64,000 nucleotides of DNA from Rutstroemia sp. NJR-2017a BVV2 (lineage: Eukaryota; Ascomycota; Leotiomycetes; Helotiales; Rutstroemiaceae). Within the stretch, counting starts at the first letter, position 1. Each line of letters begins with the position of its first letter. Location: assembly GCA_002946415.1 (NCBI GenBank), contig NJPS01000056.1:62001-126000 (forward strand), read 5' to 3'. Position numbers and translations under genes: made by a program. A model generated the notes under the pieces. The model was not told the origin of the DNA. It saw nothing but the letters and a program-made list of their open reading frames with translations, and made no database searches. Below are positions 34,825 through 46,957 of this stretch, in pieces.

Positions 34825-35526
34825 TTATTCCTCACCAGCACCATATTCTAATCTACCGGGCTTAGAGTTCAAGTATTCGTTCCTGCGTTGTTCCATTAGC
34901 ACAAACCTGGAGCAACACTGCTTGTTACTAGACAAACCTTTGGATAGCCCATTCCATTGTAAGGTATGCGACAACGAATGGAGGTGCGACGTAGAGAATT
35001 TGGTGGCGGAATCGTCTCCAGGTGTTGAAGATGGCTGCGTTCAAAACACCGGCAAGTGGGCGTTGACGGTTACCACTGATGGCGTATGAAGCAATGCCCT
35101 TTTGTGGTGGAGAACCTGCGGACACCAATATCAGTCTTGATTCAGACAAATCTACCGTGCTCCTATTCGCGCGCTCTAGTCTTCCTCAACGCAGCCGCTC
35201 CTAGCTCCTGTGCAAAACTAAGTCGCCCAATTGCATCCTCGTAGAAGTCGAAAAGGACCGTACTGTCCAGATGCGGAGGCCCGGATGGTAGCCAGAGAAA
35301 GCTGTCATGACTTACCCAGATGACCCCATGTTCCCAAGTACCTGTAAGAAGAAATGTCAGCAAGCGCGCCATAGTCAAGCACCGACAGTAATTGCAAGAG
35401 TGTCCTAGCCACTATTGAAGAATCTTCCTTTGACCCCAACTGTGCCCAACCCCCGGTGTCCACTCACTTGTTGTACTTTCCCATAGGCCTGTCATCTCCG
35501 GATCGTAAGAACTGAGTAGGCTTCAT
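34825..35526 (-). CDS. QCR8: Cytochrome bc1 complex subunit 8 (Qcr8)
   Basis: Four exons (35526-35468, 35341-35316, 35115-34938, 34882-34825) give 106 residues, the usual length. The start reads MKPTQFLRSGDDRPMGKYNK, followed by YLGTWGHLGSPPQKGI; the 26-base second exon is needed for this. The core includes SGNRQRPLAGVLNAAIFNTW, the membrane segment ILYVAPPFVVAYLTMEWAIQ, and the typical end NEYLNSKPGRLEYGAGEE. The last intron has a GTTTGT donor. Qcr8 is a single-span inner-membrane subunit of complex III that contacts cytochrome b. It lies divergent from PHB1, another inner-membrane protein gene, 261 bases away. Confidence 0.94.
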
Positions 35527-35787
35527 CTTGAAAACTGTACGGAGTTCCTTCTAAGAATTCAATTCGTGGTCGTGGTAAAGAAATCCGACTTCCAAGTGAC
35601 GGATTGAAGTCGGACGTCGGATCATCTTTCGCCAAGAACATTTGGCATCCCTGCAATAACCCCACTAGCGCGAAATTCTTCCCAAAATGTTAAGCTGCCT
35701 CAAACCTCACATAACCAAGCTCCAGCAAGTTCCCCGCCTTCGAAGAATATCCGCACGTTCCCATCCTCCCACAATCACATTCTCAAG
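35527..35787. promoter_or_regulatory. Bidirectional promoter QCR8 / PHB1
   Basis: 261 bases lie between two divergent starts of genes for mitochondrial inner-membrane proteins, so their promoters overlap here. Confidence 0.6.
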
Positions 35788-36707
35788 ATGGCACAAGCAG
35801 CACTAGGTGCAATCTACAAGGCAGCCGTTCCTCTCGCACTCGGTGTAGCAGCTGTTCAATCATCGATATATGATGTGAAGGGTGGCACTCGAGCCGTCAT
35901 CTTCGATCGATTGTCCGGAGTCAAGGAAACTGTCGTCAACGAGGGTACACATTTTCTCATTCCCTGGCTGCAAAGAAGTATCATCTACGATGTAAGGACC
36001 AAGCCGAGGAACATTTCGACTACAACTGGAAGTAAAGATTTGCAAATGGTCAGCTTGACCTTGAGGGTTTTGCACAGGCCGGAAGTTCAGCAATTGCCCA
36101 AAATCTACCAGGTGCGTTCTGCATATCTGCTGGACATTTCCCTGGCTGCTTCATAGCCTTGTTCCGAGAAAGATTACTAAATATGAACTAGAACTTGGGA
36201 CAAGATTACGACGAGAGAGTGCTTCCGTCTATCGGAAATGAAGTCCTCAAGTCCATCGTCGCGCAATTCGACGCCGCCGAGCTGATCACCCAGCGTGAGG
36301 CAGTCAGCAACCGCATCCGATCTGACCTCTTGAAGCGTGCGCAAGAATTCAACATTGCTCTAGAGGATGTCTCAATCACACACATGACCTTCGGTAAAGA
36401 GTTCACTCGCGCCGTCGAACAAAAGCAGATTGCGCAGCAAGATGCCGAGCGTGCAAGATTCATCGTCGAGAAGGCTGAGCAGGAGAGACAAGCAAATGTC
36501 ATCCGTGCAGAGGGAGAAGCTGAGAGTGCTGAAACCATTAGCAGGGCTGTGGCAAAGGCTGGTGATGGCTTGATTATGATCAGAAGAATCGAAGCTAGCA
36601 GGGAGATTGCTCAGACATTAGCAAGCAATCCTAACGTCACATACTTACCTGGTGGTGGTGAGAATGGCAAGGAGGGCGGTGGAAAGTTTTTGCTTGGCTT
36701 GAGATGA
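35788..36707 (+). CDS. PHB1: Prohibitin-1
   Basis: Two exons (35788-36111, 36192-36707) encode 279 residues. The N-terminal hydrophobic segment ([19 protein letters not shown]) anchors the protein in the inner mitochondrial membrane. The SPFH/band-7 domain follows: [20 protein letters not shown], then [20 protein letters not shown] across the intron, and [20 protein letters not shown]. The C-terminal coiled coil ([20 protein letters not shown]) mediates ring assembly with Phb2. The complex scaffolds m-AAA protease and respiratory-chain quality control. Confidence 0.97.
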
Positions 36708-37021
36708 TTACGACGTCTGGGATGAACGAAACGGAAATGAAAGAACGAAAGCATGTTCTATGTACCACTACGAATTAGCCAAAAATGTAATGCATCTCCT
36801 CTGAGTAGAGAAAACATCACTCTACTCCTATGCATTGATGTTATTTCTCGTGAGCTTCGCTGCATAGCAGAAAATAGGAAGGCTTAGTCTTGATGACGTT
36901 TAGGTAGGGTTATCTATCGATATTTTTCATAAATCATTCTCAACCACGTCTAGTAGTAAGCAATATTTTCTTTCGTCCTCACAATCAACTGCAACTGTCA
37001 CAGGTATACCTCTTCTTTCCG
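36708..37021. other. Convergent intergenic region, PHB1 / ATE1
   Basis: Two 3' ends meet here; nothing else is seen. Confidence 0.5.
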
Positions 37022-38985
37022 TCAACCAAGGAGCCAAACCATTTCCCTCGCCAGCTCAACACCAACCGCAGATACTAGTTCTGCAATCATCCCTTTAAGT
37101 GAATAAATGTCATCAATACTACCAGTATCCCATCGAACCAGCTGGCATGCCTCAGCATCTATGTCTCTAAGGCGGAGTTTGATGTGGTCGAGATCAACTT
37201 GTGTCAATATTTCTTCTCTCGTGAGCAGCCCTGGCATGGAGCGCTCCCAGACCGGTAAGCTGGGATTGGGAACCTCAGCCTCATCATCAGAATCCGCGCT
37301 TGCTTTGGGTGAATCTTGCGGTTGCTGAAGTGCTGTTGCGGCTGGTGTATCCTCCTGATTCTCACTAACATATTTCCGCTCGTCCATCTTCTTCAGTAAC
37401 TTGTCGTCGAACAGAATCCACGTGTACAGCTCCGGGTCGAGAATATATTGCGGGTTATAATCTCTCTTATACCTCATCTTTACACAACTGTGAATGTAAA
37501 AGCCGGCATACCAATATTGATAGCCATGTTCCTTGGCTAAAGCAATTTCCCTCAATGCACTCAGCTTCCCGAACTCATGTGAATGCACATCCTCATGGTA
37601 CATGAGATATACTGCACTGACGCATTGTGGTAAGAGATCCAAAACTCCAAGGGCGACTAGTTTCCCATCGATCCTGTAGCATTGGTGGTACGACCCTAGT
37701 TGTCGCATCTTTCCATCTACCATCTTGACAGTCCGAGGTATTGGTGATGAACAGAGGAAATTCTGGAAACCCCTCTTGCTTATCTTGCTCGGGGGCTCAT
37801 GATGGACCACGCGTTGATAATTTTCATATAAAACGTATTTCTCCTCGGTAAATTCAGCAGATTCTAGTGTGACAGTGAATGAATGTGCTGGTTTTGGCGG
37901 TGTCTTGATCTGTTCCTTTTCAGGTTCATGAATCCTTTCCAAAAGGTCAAACTCCGTGTTACGTTTTTTGGTTTCCTCTCGTGACTTAGGGTATAACCTG
38001 GCAGCTTCCTTCGTGTAATCATCACCCAAGATGTGCTTGTTGAAGCGATTTAAGACCTGACGCTGGCTTTTGCTGGCTTTGAACAAATGAGAATCCAGAC
38101 GAATTGTGTAGTGTGGACAGCAGGACTCCCGGAGGTCGGGCTTGTAGAGCGTAGTACCCGAACGCCTCCATCCTCGCTGTAGAAGACCTTGATAAAATTC
38201 TGGTTGCAGAGATTTGGTGGAAGCGTAATACGAGAAGCCTATGGAATAGGTGTCAGTCTAATGCTGGACGCCGCGGGTGAGGAGGATATCAATTTAGCCA
38301 GGGCATTATATCATGTAACAGGTATCCAAGATGCTTGAGCACGAAGGGGAAAAAGCTATCAGGTGACGATAGGAGAGGGGGAAATATCAATAGGGTGGAG
38401 TAGGATTACTGACTTCCAGACTTGTTGCCACAGTAGCCGCAGCTGGTATTCCTATAACCTAGCCATCGACGTTCATCGGGTTAGCCGATGTGCTCAATTT
38501 CATCATTTTCGGCGACCAAGATACAGAAGTCTGCGGTGCCATATCAAGTTGCTGCTGCAAAGTGAATCGGATGATAATTTTATAGAAACTTGAGTGCGGG
38601 GCCGGGAAATGATGTCGATTGAATGATCACCGAGCAAAATGAACATGTAACACTTGTATAACCGTAATTTCTGGATTCTGGTCCATCCGTATTCCTGGGA
38701 GACGGATTCTGCCAGACCACATCATTTTATGCAGCCAGTTAAGAATTTGCACTGTTTTCCTAGGAGTTTTTTCGGCGTAAGTAGCCAGAAAAAGGGGAGC
38801 GAAAGTTGAGTATCGGATGAGTCCTCCAAATCAAAGAATGTCATCGATACGTTTACCCACGAGGTGGATCGATTGGTCAATGGAGAAAGCCAAACGATAA
38901 AAATGATAAGCAGGAAGAACTCTTCCCACTTCCAACAAACGTTGAACTCACCTAGGGGTTGAACAAGCGAGACTGGGGTCTGCAT
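37022..38985 (-). CDS. ATE1: Arginyl-tRNA--protein transferase Ate1
   Basis: Three exons (38985-38952, 38458-38414, 38238-37022) encode 431 residues. The first two tiny exons were found by looking for the conserved N-terminal Cys motif: they give QPLGYRNTSCGYCGNKSG, with the CxxC at residues 18-21. The conserved double Cys appears in ESCCPHYTIRL. The C-terminal transferase fold shows SYHQCYRIDGKLVALGVLDL and YWYAGFYIHSCVKMRYK. Ate1 adds arginine to N-terminal Asp, Glu or oxidised Cys and so feeds the Arg/N-degron pathway. Intron 1 is long for this genome (493 bases), and intron 2 uses a GTCAGT donor. Confidence 0.92.
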
Positions 38986-40813
38986 GACGTGGGAACGGCA
39001 AACGTCTTCACAAGTTCACGCACACCAGACAGTGACAAATTCGGGGCGGCGGTACGGCAGGTGAGGACTGCAATCGGGAGAAGTTCCTGTACGAAGTACA
39101 GTACAATATGAGATGGAGGTGGCATCCAGGTGCTGCAAGCCGTGGGGCGTTTCCAGAGAGTGGGCGACTGGTGGGGGAACTGCTGCTGACTCCTGGGCCT
39201 TGAGGATCTAGTTCGAAGTCAATGATGAATGAGTTCCCTGCCGTTCCAATCAGAGATGTGCGCATCGAGTAGCCAAATGAAAACATCGAGTAGAGTTATG
39301 ACTGACAAAGGCAACGCTGTGCCGGAGCGGCTTTTGCGGCTCCCGCTGTAAAAGATGCTTGTGAAGTTCCACGACTTACTGGGAAGAGTGCTCCAGTGCT
39401 TATCCAAGTCAAAAATGGGAGTCTCCGTAACCGACCGTCCAGAACGGAATGAAGGGTACGAGCAGGATCGAGAGCTCTTTCTATGGTTGATGGCAAATCG
39501 GCTTCTGCCTAGCACAAGAATGTTATGCCAGTAACGAGTGCAAATCGGATGAGAATCGAAGAAGAGCCAGGAGATGCAGGATGTCAGGAGATGCTGTCTG
39601 TTCACTCGCCCACTTGGTCCTCAGAGCGCACGGCTCGGGTACCCCACCATATGCTAGAAACACTATGTAGGAGTATCGAAATCCATACCGATCGTCAGAT
39701 TACTTTAGGTACGTGTTGACTGTAACTATGCTGCAGGCTGCAGACTGCAGAGTAATGGTGGCTAGACCTACTCTGGTTATGGTTGCACTGTACCTAGGAA
39801 TGGTCGCACTGCTAGGGCGACAACCTGCATCGTTGCTTCCTTTATGCTACTCGTGCTCCGTATCCGTATGGCTATTGACACAAACGCGAAGCATGAACGA
39901 GGCCTTCCTTTCCGGCCATCGTCGAGGACTCGCGAGGACCCAGAATAAAAAGGCATTTCTTCAGGACGGGAGAGCACAGAGCCGCTTACCTGCCGAATTA
40001 CTATGTCGGGCCTCAGCCATAAGCCCTTTGCGGTCATGCCTACGCCTGCACAGGAAGTCCAGATCGTAGTTCTCTGCCCGGTGACTCTTCCAGGTTAACA
40101 GAGACGTAAGCTTAACTGTTACCCTAGTTTGCTTGCCAGAGCTGCTACTCTACTACGTATACGTATATACCACATCCCCCGATTTGAGGACGAATTATTG
40201 GAAAAGAGCACGAGACATCCGGGTCAGTGTTGGGGGGAAACGCCCCCTTTTTCACTTGGACCTTAAGTCATAGGCCAAACCCAGCAGGAAAGGCCTAATT
40301 TCTCCCAGTCGTTCTTGTACCTGAACCAAATACCTTTAGGGAGAGGCTACCAACTAACCTCAGCAATTCATCCGAGTCATCTATCAGGTCAGCACCTGCC
40401 CCCCTTCAAAAAAAGTTCAAAAGGTTCAAAAGGTTCAAAGGTTCAAATTGTCTAATATTACTTGTTACTTTGTGCATCTAAAATCCAATTACCCTTTAAT
40501 GGCCCTTTTCTTTCAAAGAACTACTACCCAATCAACACCGTTTTCATCAATCCTCGAAATTACCGTGCAAAACTCCCGTGTAGTTGCAGTACCGTACAGT
40601 GCAGTCGATACTTACCGGAGTACTATCGCTGCTATCTAGCGGAGGTATGCAAGATTAGGCTTCTCGACCTTTAAAGAAAAAAAGTAGCCTACTTTTTGCA
40701 GCCGAGCTTTGCCTCAACGAAACTTCTTTGACTTAATTCACAACAACATATCCAGTACTGTGCTTCAAAGGCACCGTATCTGCACCGGGTACAGGTGAAG
40801 CACCGGCTTCACA
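38986..40813. other. 1.8 kb divergent intergenic region ATE1 / Nudix gene
   Basis: No coding gene is supported; small frames on both strands overlap one another. Both promoters must lie here. The right part has a short A/T-rich repeat listed separately. Confidence 0.45.
40406..40447. repeat. AAAAGGTTC-type tandem repeat
   Basis: Four units of (A)AAAGGTTCA of slightly different length follow one another. Confidence 0.75.
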
Positions 40814-41400
40814 ATGGAAACCGGTCGTTCTATGGAGTCGAGGACGGGGAGAACTAAACAACGTATGTCGTCAATCCCATACCATGCTATACGCACCACA
40901 GCTCGTTTGCCGATTCAACCCCCAAATGATCACCCCAATTCTAGCTTTTACTTACATTCTTCTTTCTTGGAATAGGCTATGGACAAGGTGGAGAACGACT
41001 TGTTGCCGGAGTGGTCCCTCTGAACGAAACCAAAACCCACGTACTCCTCATCGAATCTACACGCAGAACCGGATGGGTCCTACCCAAGGGCGGATGGGAG
41101 ACTGATGAAGAATGCACCGAGGCAGCACAACGCGAGGCATGGGAAGAGGCAGGAATAGTCTGCACCGTCGATTACGACCTCGGCCAAATCACGGAAACCA
41201 GGACGGAGAAGCAGATCTTAAAGAACGCACCCGAAGCCCTTTACCAATTCTACCAAGTCACCGTCACCAGAGAAGAGGCAGAATGGCCCGAGATGCACAA
41301 AAGGAATCGTAGATGGGCTACATATGCCGAGGCGAAGCAGGCGCTCGCAGCTCGTCCAGAGTTGTTACAAGCCCTGGAACGTAGTACCATTCAGCGGTAG
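40814..41400 (+). CDS. Nudix hydrolase, diphosphoinositol polyphosphate phosphohydrolase (Ddp1/Aps1 type)
   Basis: Two exons (40814-40862, 40976-41400) give 157 residues, starting METGRSMESRTGRTKQRYGQ. Residues about 20-40 (GGERLVAGVVPLNETKTHVL) begin the Nudix fold. The Nudix box runs from GGWETDEEC to REAWEEAGI (about 67-89) with all consensus Glu and Arg residues, followed by the DIPP-type end (YQFYQVTVTREEAEWPEMHK). The family cleaves inositol pyrophosphates and diadenosine polyphosphates, and some members act on polyphosphate. Assignment within Nudix rests on the RTGWVLPKGGWE context and size. Confidence 0.9.
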
Positions 41401-42350
41401 CCTTGGGGGCCCGGTGTTCTGCTTCACATATCATCTGGCGCCACCAACAAGACTTTACAAACCATCTAGTCGAACCCGAATTCGATCGAATCTCCATTCG
41501 AGGTCGTACATCGGCAGTCAGTGATTCAAAGTTATGGATACCGGGTTCCGAAGAGAAACACGAACATTTGAATTTTGAGGAGTTTTATTACCGGGTTTGG
41601 GTTGGTTGTTTTCCTCAAGAAAAATTGCTGCTTTGTTTTTCTTCCTCTGCACTAGATGGCAATCAAAGTCGGATCTATGCAGTGCTCTCACATGCTTTTT
41701 GGGTTACTTCCTTGAACCGGGTCTTGACAGCTTCATGCACTGCCTGCCAAAAGCGCCTCTTGCCGTGCGACACTCATCAGAGATCATTTTGCTATAACAA
41801 AAAGTATTATACAATTGGATGACTGGTATTGGAATGCCAGAAAGGAGCCGAAAACGAAGAAGGGTGATAGCATCAGTACTGACGGTGCATTATACATGAG
41901 AAATATTGTAGGGAGGTTTCTTTGCACCACGATCGCTAAGGAAAAAATGTTTGCTACAACGCATTTTATGTAACACCAACGCTCTCGCCTCGACTAGAGA
42001 CTGTAATATTATATTATCTTGAGTATTTGTAAACTCCTGGCTGAGGTAGACACAAATTGATGTCTACATCAAACCTTAGTAAACTCACGGCTGGTTTTCT
42101 ACCTTCATTTTCAGATACACCTTTTCCAAAAACAAAAGTGACTTGAACTTGCGGTCGTGCGACTATCAACAGGTGTGGTTTCGCTATCGTACCGACATTC
42201 TATCATACCTTCACACAGATCAACCATAAGAATTTCCCAACGACCCACGAACCTCGAACCTTCAAACTTACGTCGCAGACCCTGCGGAATGGACTGGTGG
42301 AGTGCTTCCTCTCTACGATAGCCATATTTCATCCTCAAACGATTTTCCAG
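41401..42350. other. Intergenic region before LSM1
   Basis: Contains the Nudix 3' end and LSM1 promoter. The plus frame at 41403-41822 starts inside the Nudix 3' region with no homology and is not called. Confidence 0.45.
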
Positions 42351-43138
42351 ATGGAGGCCCTTGCACTGGACGATGCGCCTCAAGGCCCAGGAGGGGCAAT
42401 GATGCAAGCTCTTGGAGCTGGAATACCACCTCCGCAGAATCAGCAGCTCCCAGCGCAAATGTTTACAACTGCTGCACAGCTACTTGACTTGACTGATAGT
42501 AAGATTCCACCCTTTCCATTGCTAGCTCTGTCTGTCGGGGTGGAATGGGGGGGTTGTCATTTGCAAGCAGCAAACGCACTCCTGTCGGAAACGAATCTGG
42601 GAAAGCTGCTTGATTTACTTCGGTCTGGATACTTGCTAACCATTGCTCCTTTACGCAGAAAAGCTCATGATATCTCTTCGTGATGGTAGGAAACTTATTG
42701 GGGTTCTTCGAAGCTGGGACCAATTTGGTATGCATACTCATTTTCTATCCGCAAACACCCCTCCTTTCGCGCAACAAACGGCAAGTGTTCTAAACTTCGA
42801 CCATAGCAAACATAGTCTTACAATCAACAATCGAACGAATATTTGTTGCACCACCAACCCCCCAAACTCCTGATGCCATACCACAGCCAGGTCTCTATGC
42901 AGATATACCCCGCGGGGTCTTTTTGGTACGTGGTGAGAATGTATTATTACTGGGCGAAATAGACCTAGACAAAGACGACGATCCACCACCAGGGTACGAG
43001 AAAGCTGAGGTTGAGCTTGTGCACAAACTGGCCAAGGAGAAGAAAGCCCGCGACGCAAAGAAGGACAAGAATAGGTTGAAGAAGCTAGCAGAACTTGGCT
43101 TCGAGGGTGAGAACTCTGGGGAAATGTTACTCGGATAA
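42351..43138 (+). CDS. LSM1: Sm-like protein Lsm1
   Basis: Three exons (42351-42498, 42659-42727, 42807-43138) encode 182 residues. The Sm1 motif is split by intron 2 and reads [20 protein letters not shown] then [17 protein letters not shown]. The Sm2 motif is [20 protein letters not shown] fungal-type N-terminal extension rich in Gly, Pro and Gln and a Lys-rich C-terminal helix ([20 protein letters not shown]) are also present. Lsm1 is the defining subunit of the cytoplasmic Lsm1-7 ring, which binds oligoadenylated mRNA 3' ends with Pat1 and promotes decapping. Confidence 0.95.
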
Positions 43139-44763
43139 TCAGCAGAGCACATGGCAAATGATACAGCACATGGTCAAGGGGGGAGATATTGAGCGAGATA
43201 TGACGAAGTGGATGATCAGAAACGTGAAAGAAAGGCCGAATATTGTGAAAGGCTAGCTGGCGGTATTCATCAGTCAGTCGTGGTGGCTAGACTACCACCA
43301 AAAACTTTTTTTATTTTATCTTAGAGAAATCTGTATCTGCATCTGTATCTGCAAATGCATATTCGCAGATGCAGGGATATGAATGCAATCACGAAGCATC
43401 CTTAATCGCCGTTCTGGTCCCGGCAAGGGTTTCCTTGGCTCAAAAGGATGAACTTCTGACACGCATCAACACGCTTTTTGAGCTTTATGATCTGAAATTA
43501 CTGAACCTTGGGCTCGACCACACACTCCGACGATTAGGCAGGAATCCAGAAGAGTTTGTCGCTTCGCATTTCACAACGATGTCCGAGACCAGATTGCTCG
43601 TTCCAATATGGAAACTCTCTCTTATGCTTCTCTTCACCGTTCCAATCAACAAATTCGATCTCTTAGCAGGAGACGATACTAGCAACCCAAGTGAAACTAG
43701 TGTTTTCACATGCCCGTGCTGAAGAGTGTCAGTTCGTACGCCCAAAGAAAGCGATAGACTGCCACACTGCTCCTATAAGGCGGCGGAAAGGATATGAGGT
43801 GGCCGGGAGAGGCGCGGACTGGAAAGTTCGGATGCCAACAAGCAAGGGCGCATAGCTGCAGGGCGAGGAGGGGTACAGTGCCCTACCTGCTTGGTGTCTT
43901 GCTAGGCCCTTCGTGATACCGCGGTTGCTTTGTGAGGCTAGCTAGACGGAGCGGCTGCTCATGAATGGCCAGACTTGAATCGGAAACGGATGTAGAATTA
44001 TCATCCTTTTCTACCGAACGCGTAACACCGTCCTCTCCTTTTTCTTTCCACTTTTCCGAGGGACGCGACTCGCCTGTCATGACCTGCTAGTCAAGCATAC
44101 CTCTGTCCATTGGCATTATCCACTAAATAATCTTTTCTTCCTAGGATCACAACGTTTAGGGAAGCTTCGAAATTTTATTCTACAGTGTTACTGAATGTGA
44201 AATTTGTTAATGCGTGGATGAACATGGGTAAGCAGACTTGGGGATTCATGCACAATTACCAAAACAGGAAATCGCATCAATTGACGAAGGACAAAGACCA
44301 GCAAGTCCCAGCTTTACATGTGTCACTTGAGAGTCGGCTGGCATGAGAGTTGAGATGGATACCAATTCGGCATGAGGGTTAATCTCGAAGATACGCATTT
44401 TCGAGATTTGGTGCCGTAAGGACTGCTTGTGATGGTGTGGACATGGGAATTTAAGTTGAGGGGAAGTGAGTAATGACGAAATGCTTCTTCGCGTTTATGA
44501 AGAGTCAAATTCGCACTTTTCTTCTGGTTCAGAGTTTGTGTTTTCTGCAGAGAAAGAGGTTTATATTCGATACCCATATACCCATATACCACCCAGCCCT
44601 GAACTTTCCTCCAGTCTATCTTTATTACTCTGATCTATTTATCGTCTTTGAATAATCACATAATTTCAATTCCCCAGCCAGGGTAGGACATCTATTCATC
44701 ATCTTTCACTCACGCCCACGTCAACGTCCATACATAACATCTTCACTTCAAGCCACCAACAAG
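43139..44763. other. 1.6 kb intergenic region with one doubtful frame
   Basis: The only candidate is the 117-codon frame at 43369-43722. A CTGTATCTGCA-type short repeat occurs near 43328-43372. The rest shows nothing recognisable. Confidence 0.45.
43369..43722 (+). CDS. Doubtful small open frame (117 aa)
   Basis: It begins with a true ATG (MQGYECNHEASLIAVLVPAR) and has mixed, protein-like composition (LGLDHTLRRLGRNPEEFVAS). No domain, signal peptide or homologue is recognised, and the opposite strand is also open here, so it may be chance. Confidence 0.25.
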   Translation: MQGYECNHEASLIAVLVPARVSLAQKDELLTRINTLFELYDLKLLNLGLDHTLRRLGRNPEEFVASHFTTMSETRLLVPIWKLSLMLLFTVPINKFDLLAGDDTSNPSETSVFTCPC

Positions 44764-46369
44764 ATGTCTACCACCGTCACCGTTCCCCCAATGGCGCCCA
44801 CCAACACCATCAATCCCCTTCCGGATACTCCTACCACTGCGGCAAACAGACCTGATACCTCTGCCACAGCGTACGATTTGCACGCTCAGACCAAGACCGC
44901 AGCTGCTCAACTCAAGGCTGCGCAGAAAGCTGAGAAGGCCTACAATGACAAGAAGAAGTGCATGGGCGCTAGAAAAGATTGGTACGACGCCAAGGAGCAT
45001 TTCACCAGTGCCGCGCATGGGGTTAAGGAGGGTGGAAAGTGCCTTAGCAGAGTCATCAAGGCTGGACCGGTTTTGATCATGGAGCAGGGAATGGTAGTCA
45101 AGGATGGCTTGACCAAGAAGAGAAAGGAAAACAAGAAAGAGAAGGCGGCCGTTGAGAATGGCGAGGGTGAAGAGAATGAGCACGCTGTTGCAACTGCTGC
45201 TGCAACCGCGGCCGCCGCTGCTGCCACTCAGGCACCAAAGGAGAAGAAGGCTAAGAAGGAAAGAACCGAAGAAGAGAAGAAAGCCAAGAAGGAGCGAAAG
45301 GAAAAGAAGAAGCAAGCAGCCGAGGAGAAGGAAGCTGGCGCCGCGACAGCAGCAACAGGCATTGAGAAGAAGAAACAAACTTTGGATCAGGTGAGACAGA
45401 GAATTCTTTGTTATACTTCGCGCTTTAAGGAGGAGGAGGATGATGAGCATTTGACTGCTTCAATACCCAGAGGTGGGATGGCCTCTTCTTATTTCTTCCC
45501 TCATCATTCCATTCCATCCTCCATATGTCGATTCAAATAAATATCCATACAGCTAACTAAAATCCGTACATCCAGAAGATCAAGGAGCAGGAAGCCCTAG
45601 CCAAAGCGAGGAAGGAGGAAGAAGAAGCGAAGAGAGAAGAAGCGGGCCTATCGGAGGACAAGGAAACAGCGCCCCCAGTGCCAATTTCAGCACCACCACC
45701 AGCACCAGCCCCACTCCAATCCCCGAGACCAACCCAGCTAGCCCCAGTGCCGGAGGCAGTCTCGGAGGCAGCCCCAGCTCCAGTAGTCCCCTTAGCGACG
45801 CAGACATCCCCCGTGCCGAAGGAGGGGCTAGTGCCGCAGATCGTGGTGGGAGATGGAGCGCCGATGGCCTAAAATCTCGTTACTCGGGCGTGGTGGGGAG
45901 GTTGAGAGGCGGGCATGGGGGAAGCGAGGCGGGGGTTACTGGTGGGACTGCAGTGAGGGAGAGCTCCCCTGCTGCTAGCTCCGTGGATGTAGTTGAGACG
46001 GAGAAGATGGCTATGAAGAACAAAAAGGGAAAGATGACTGTCGCAGAGAAAAAGAAAGTCCTGGCTCAAAAAATTAAACTCCTTCTCGCGAAACTCAAAT
46101 CGGGGAAAGGAGGAGGGGAGAATGAAAGAGATGAGTTTGATTCGGAGAAGGGACAGTCGAACTTCTTCAGCAAGTTGAACTCTCGTCGTCGATACCACGT
46201 CGCTCAGGTCCGCGATCTGCTCGATGAGATTCTTCTTCGTATCTCGACTTCGTTTGTGGAGTTTTCCGGGAAGCTTGCAGCTGCGAGGGTCAGGGTTGGG
46301 GAGAGATCGAAGAAGGCGAGGAAGGTGAGATTTGCAAAGCGAAAGCAGAAGGAAGAGAAGGATGCTTGA
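44764..46369 (+). CDS. Lys/Glu/Ala-rich protein with two possible reading frames in exon 2
   Basis: The first exon starts MSTTVTVPPMAPTNTI and encodes helices (TKTAAAQLKAAQKAEKAYND) and then highly charged KE repeats. Two splice choices work. Donor GTGAGA at 45391 joined to 45576 gives a coiled-coil then Ala/Pro-rich tail (KIKEQEALAKARKEEEEAKR) ending at 45872, 307 residues. Donor GTGGGA at 45473 joined to the same acceptor shifts the frame and gives 500 residues ending at 46369, with a Ser/Gly-rich linker and a convincing C-terminal segment (KKVLAQKIKLLLAKLKSGKG, YHVAQVRDLLDEILLRISTS). Both sums are multiples of three. The first donor is stronger, but only the second explains the coding-like sequence after 45872. 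The family is not recognised. Confidence 0.6.
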
Positions 46370-46957
46370 TCTGATTGTCGGGCTGGTCGTTGTACGATTT
46401 TGATGTGTTATGTTTATGCTTTTATGTTTATGTCGTTATGATCTTTTATCGGTTTTCGTTTTTGCTTTTTGATTTTCGAGTTTGATTAGTTGTTCTCTCT
46501 TCATTTTGATATCCCTGGGTATATTTCTTGATTTTTGTGTATTTCTCGAGTCAAGTAATAGATACAGATAGTGCTACAGTAGTATACATACAGCACTTGT
46601 GTTCACTTTATTTCTTCAAGGTGCTTGATAATGATTGGAATGGTAACTTAATCTCTGATGAAATGCTCTGCAGAATTACAACTTCGTATATTGTGCTCAG
46701 TCGTTGCCTGGTGTTCCTAGCCGCCAACATCTTTGATTAATTTGAAATTATATAAAGTGATGCTCGGCGGAAACAAGTTTCGCACGAGGGTGATGGTCGA
46801 AATACAAGTCCGCTGCCCCTCGTTACCATCATTGTAATCTTACAGGGAGTCTTATAGGTGGAAATTGTGCTTTAAAAAATTCCATTTTAATTTACAAATA
46901 TGCTAGATACCATAAAAGAAGGGCTGGTAGGTTCGACTAATCAATACAAAGCAAATT
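46370..46957. other. Convergent intergenic region, AT-rich
   Basis: It lies between the Lys-rich gene and the dioxygenase stop, and marks the left edge of the accessory region. No gene is seen. Confidence 0.45.

Noticed and set aside
34757..35089. Plus-strand frame with CPACG and CKVCDNEWRC, looking like a zinc ribbon
   Set aside because: It has no ATG and is the antisense of the spliced QCR8 exons, which match the family exactly.
44743..45450. 235-codon minus frame that looks like a leucine-rich membrane protein
   Set aside because: Antisense of Lys/Glu-rich coding repeats, which always read as Leu/Phe-rich on the other strand.
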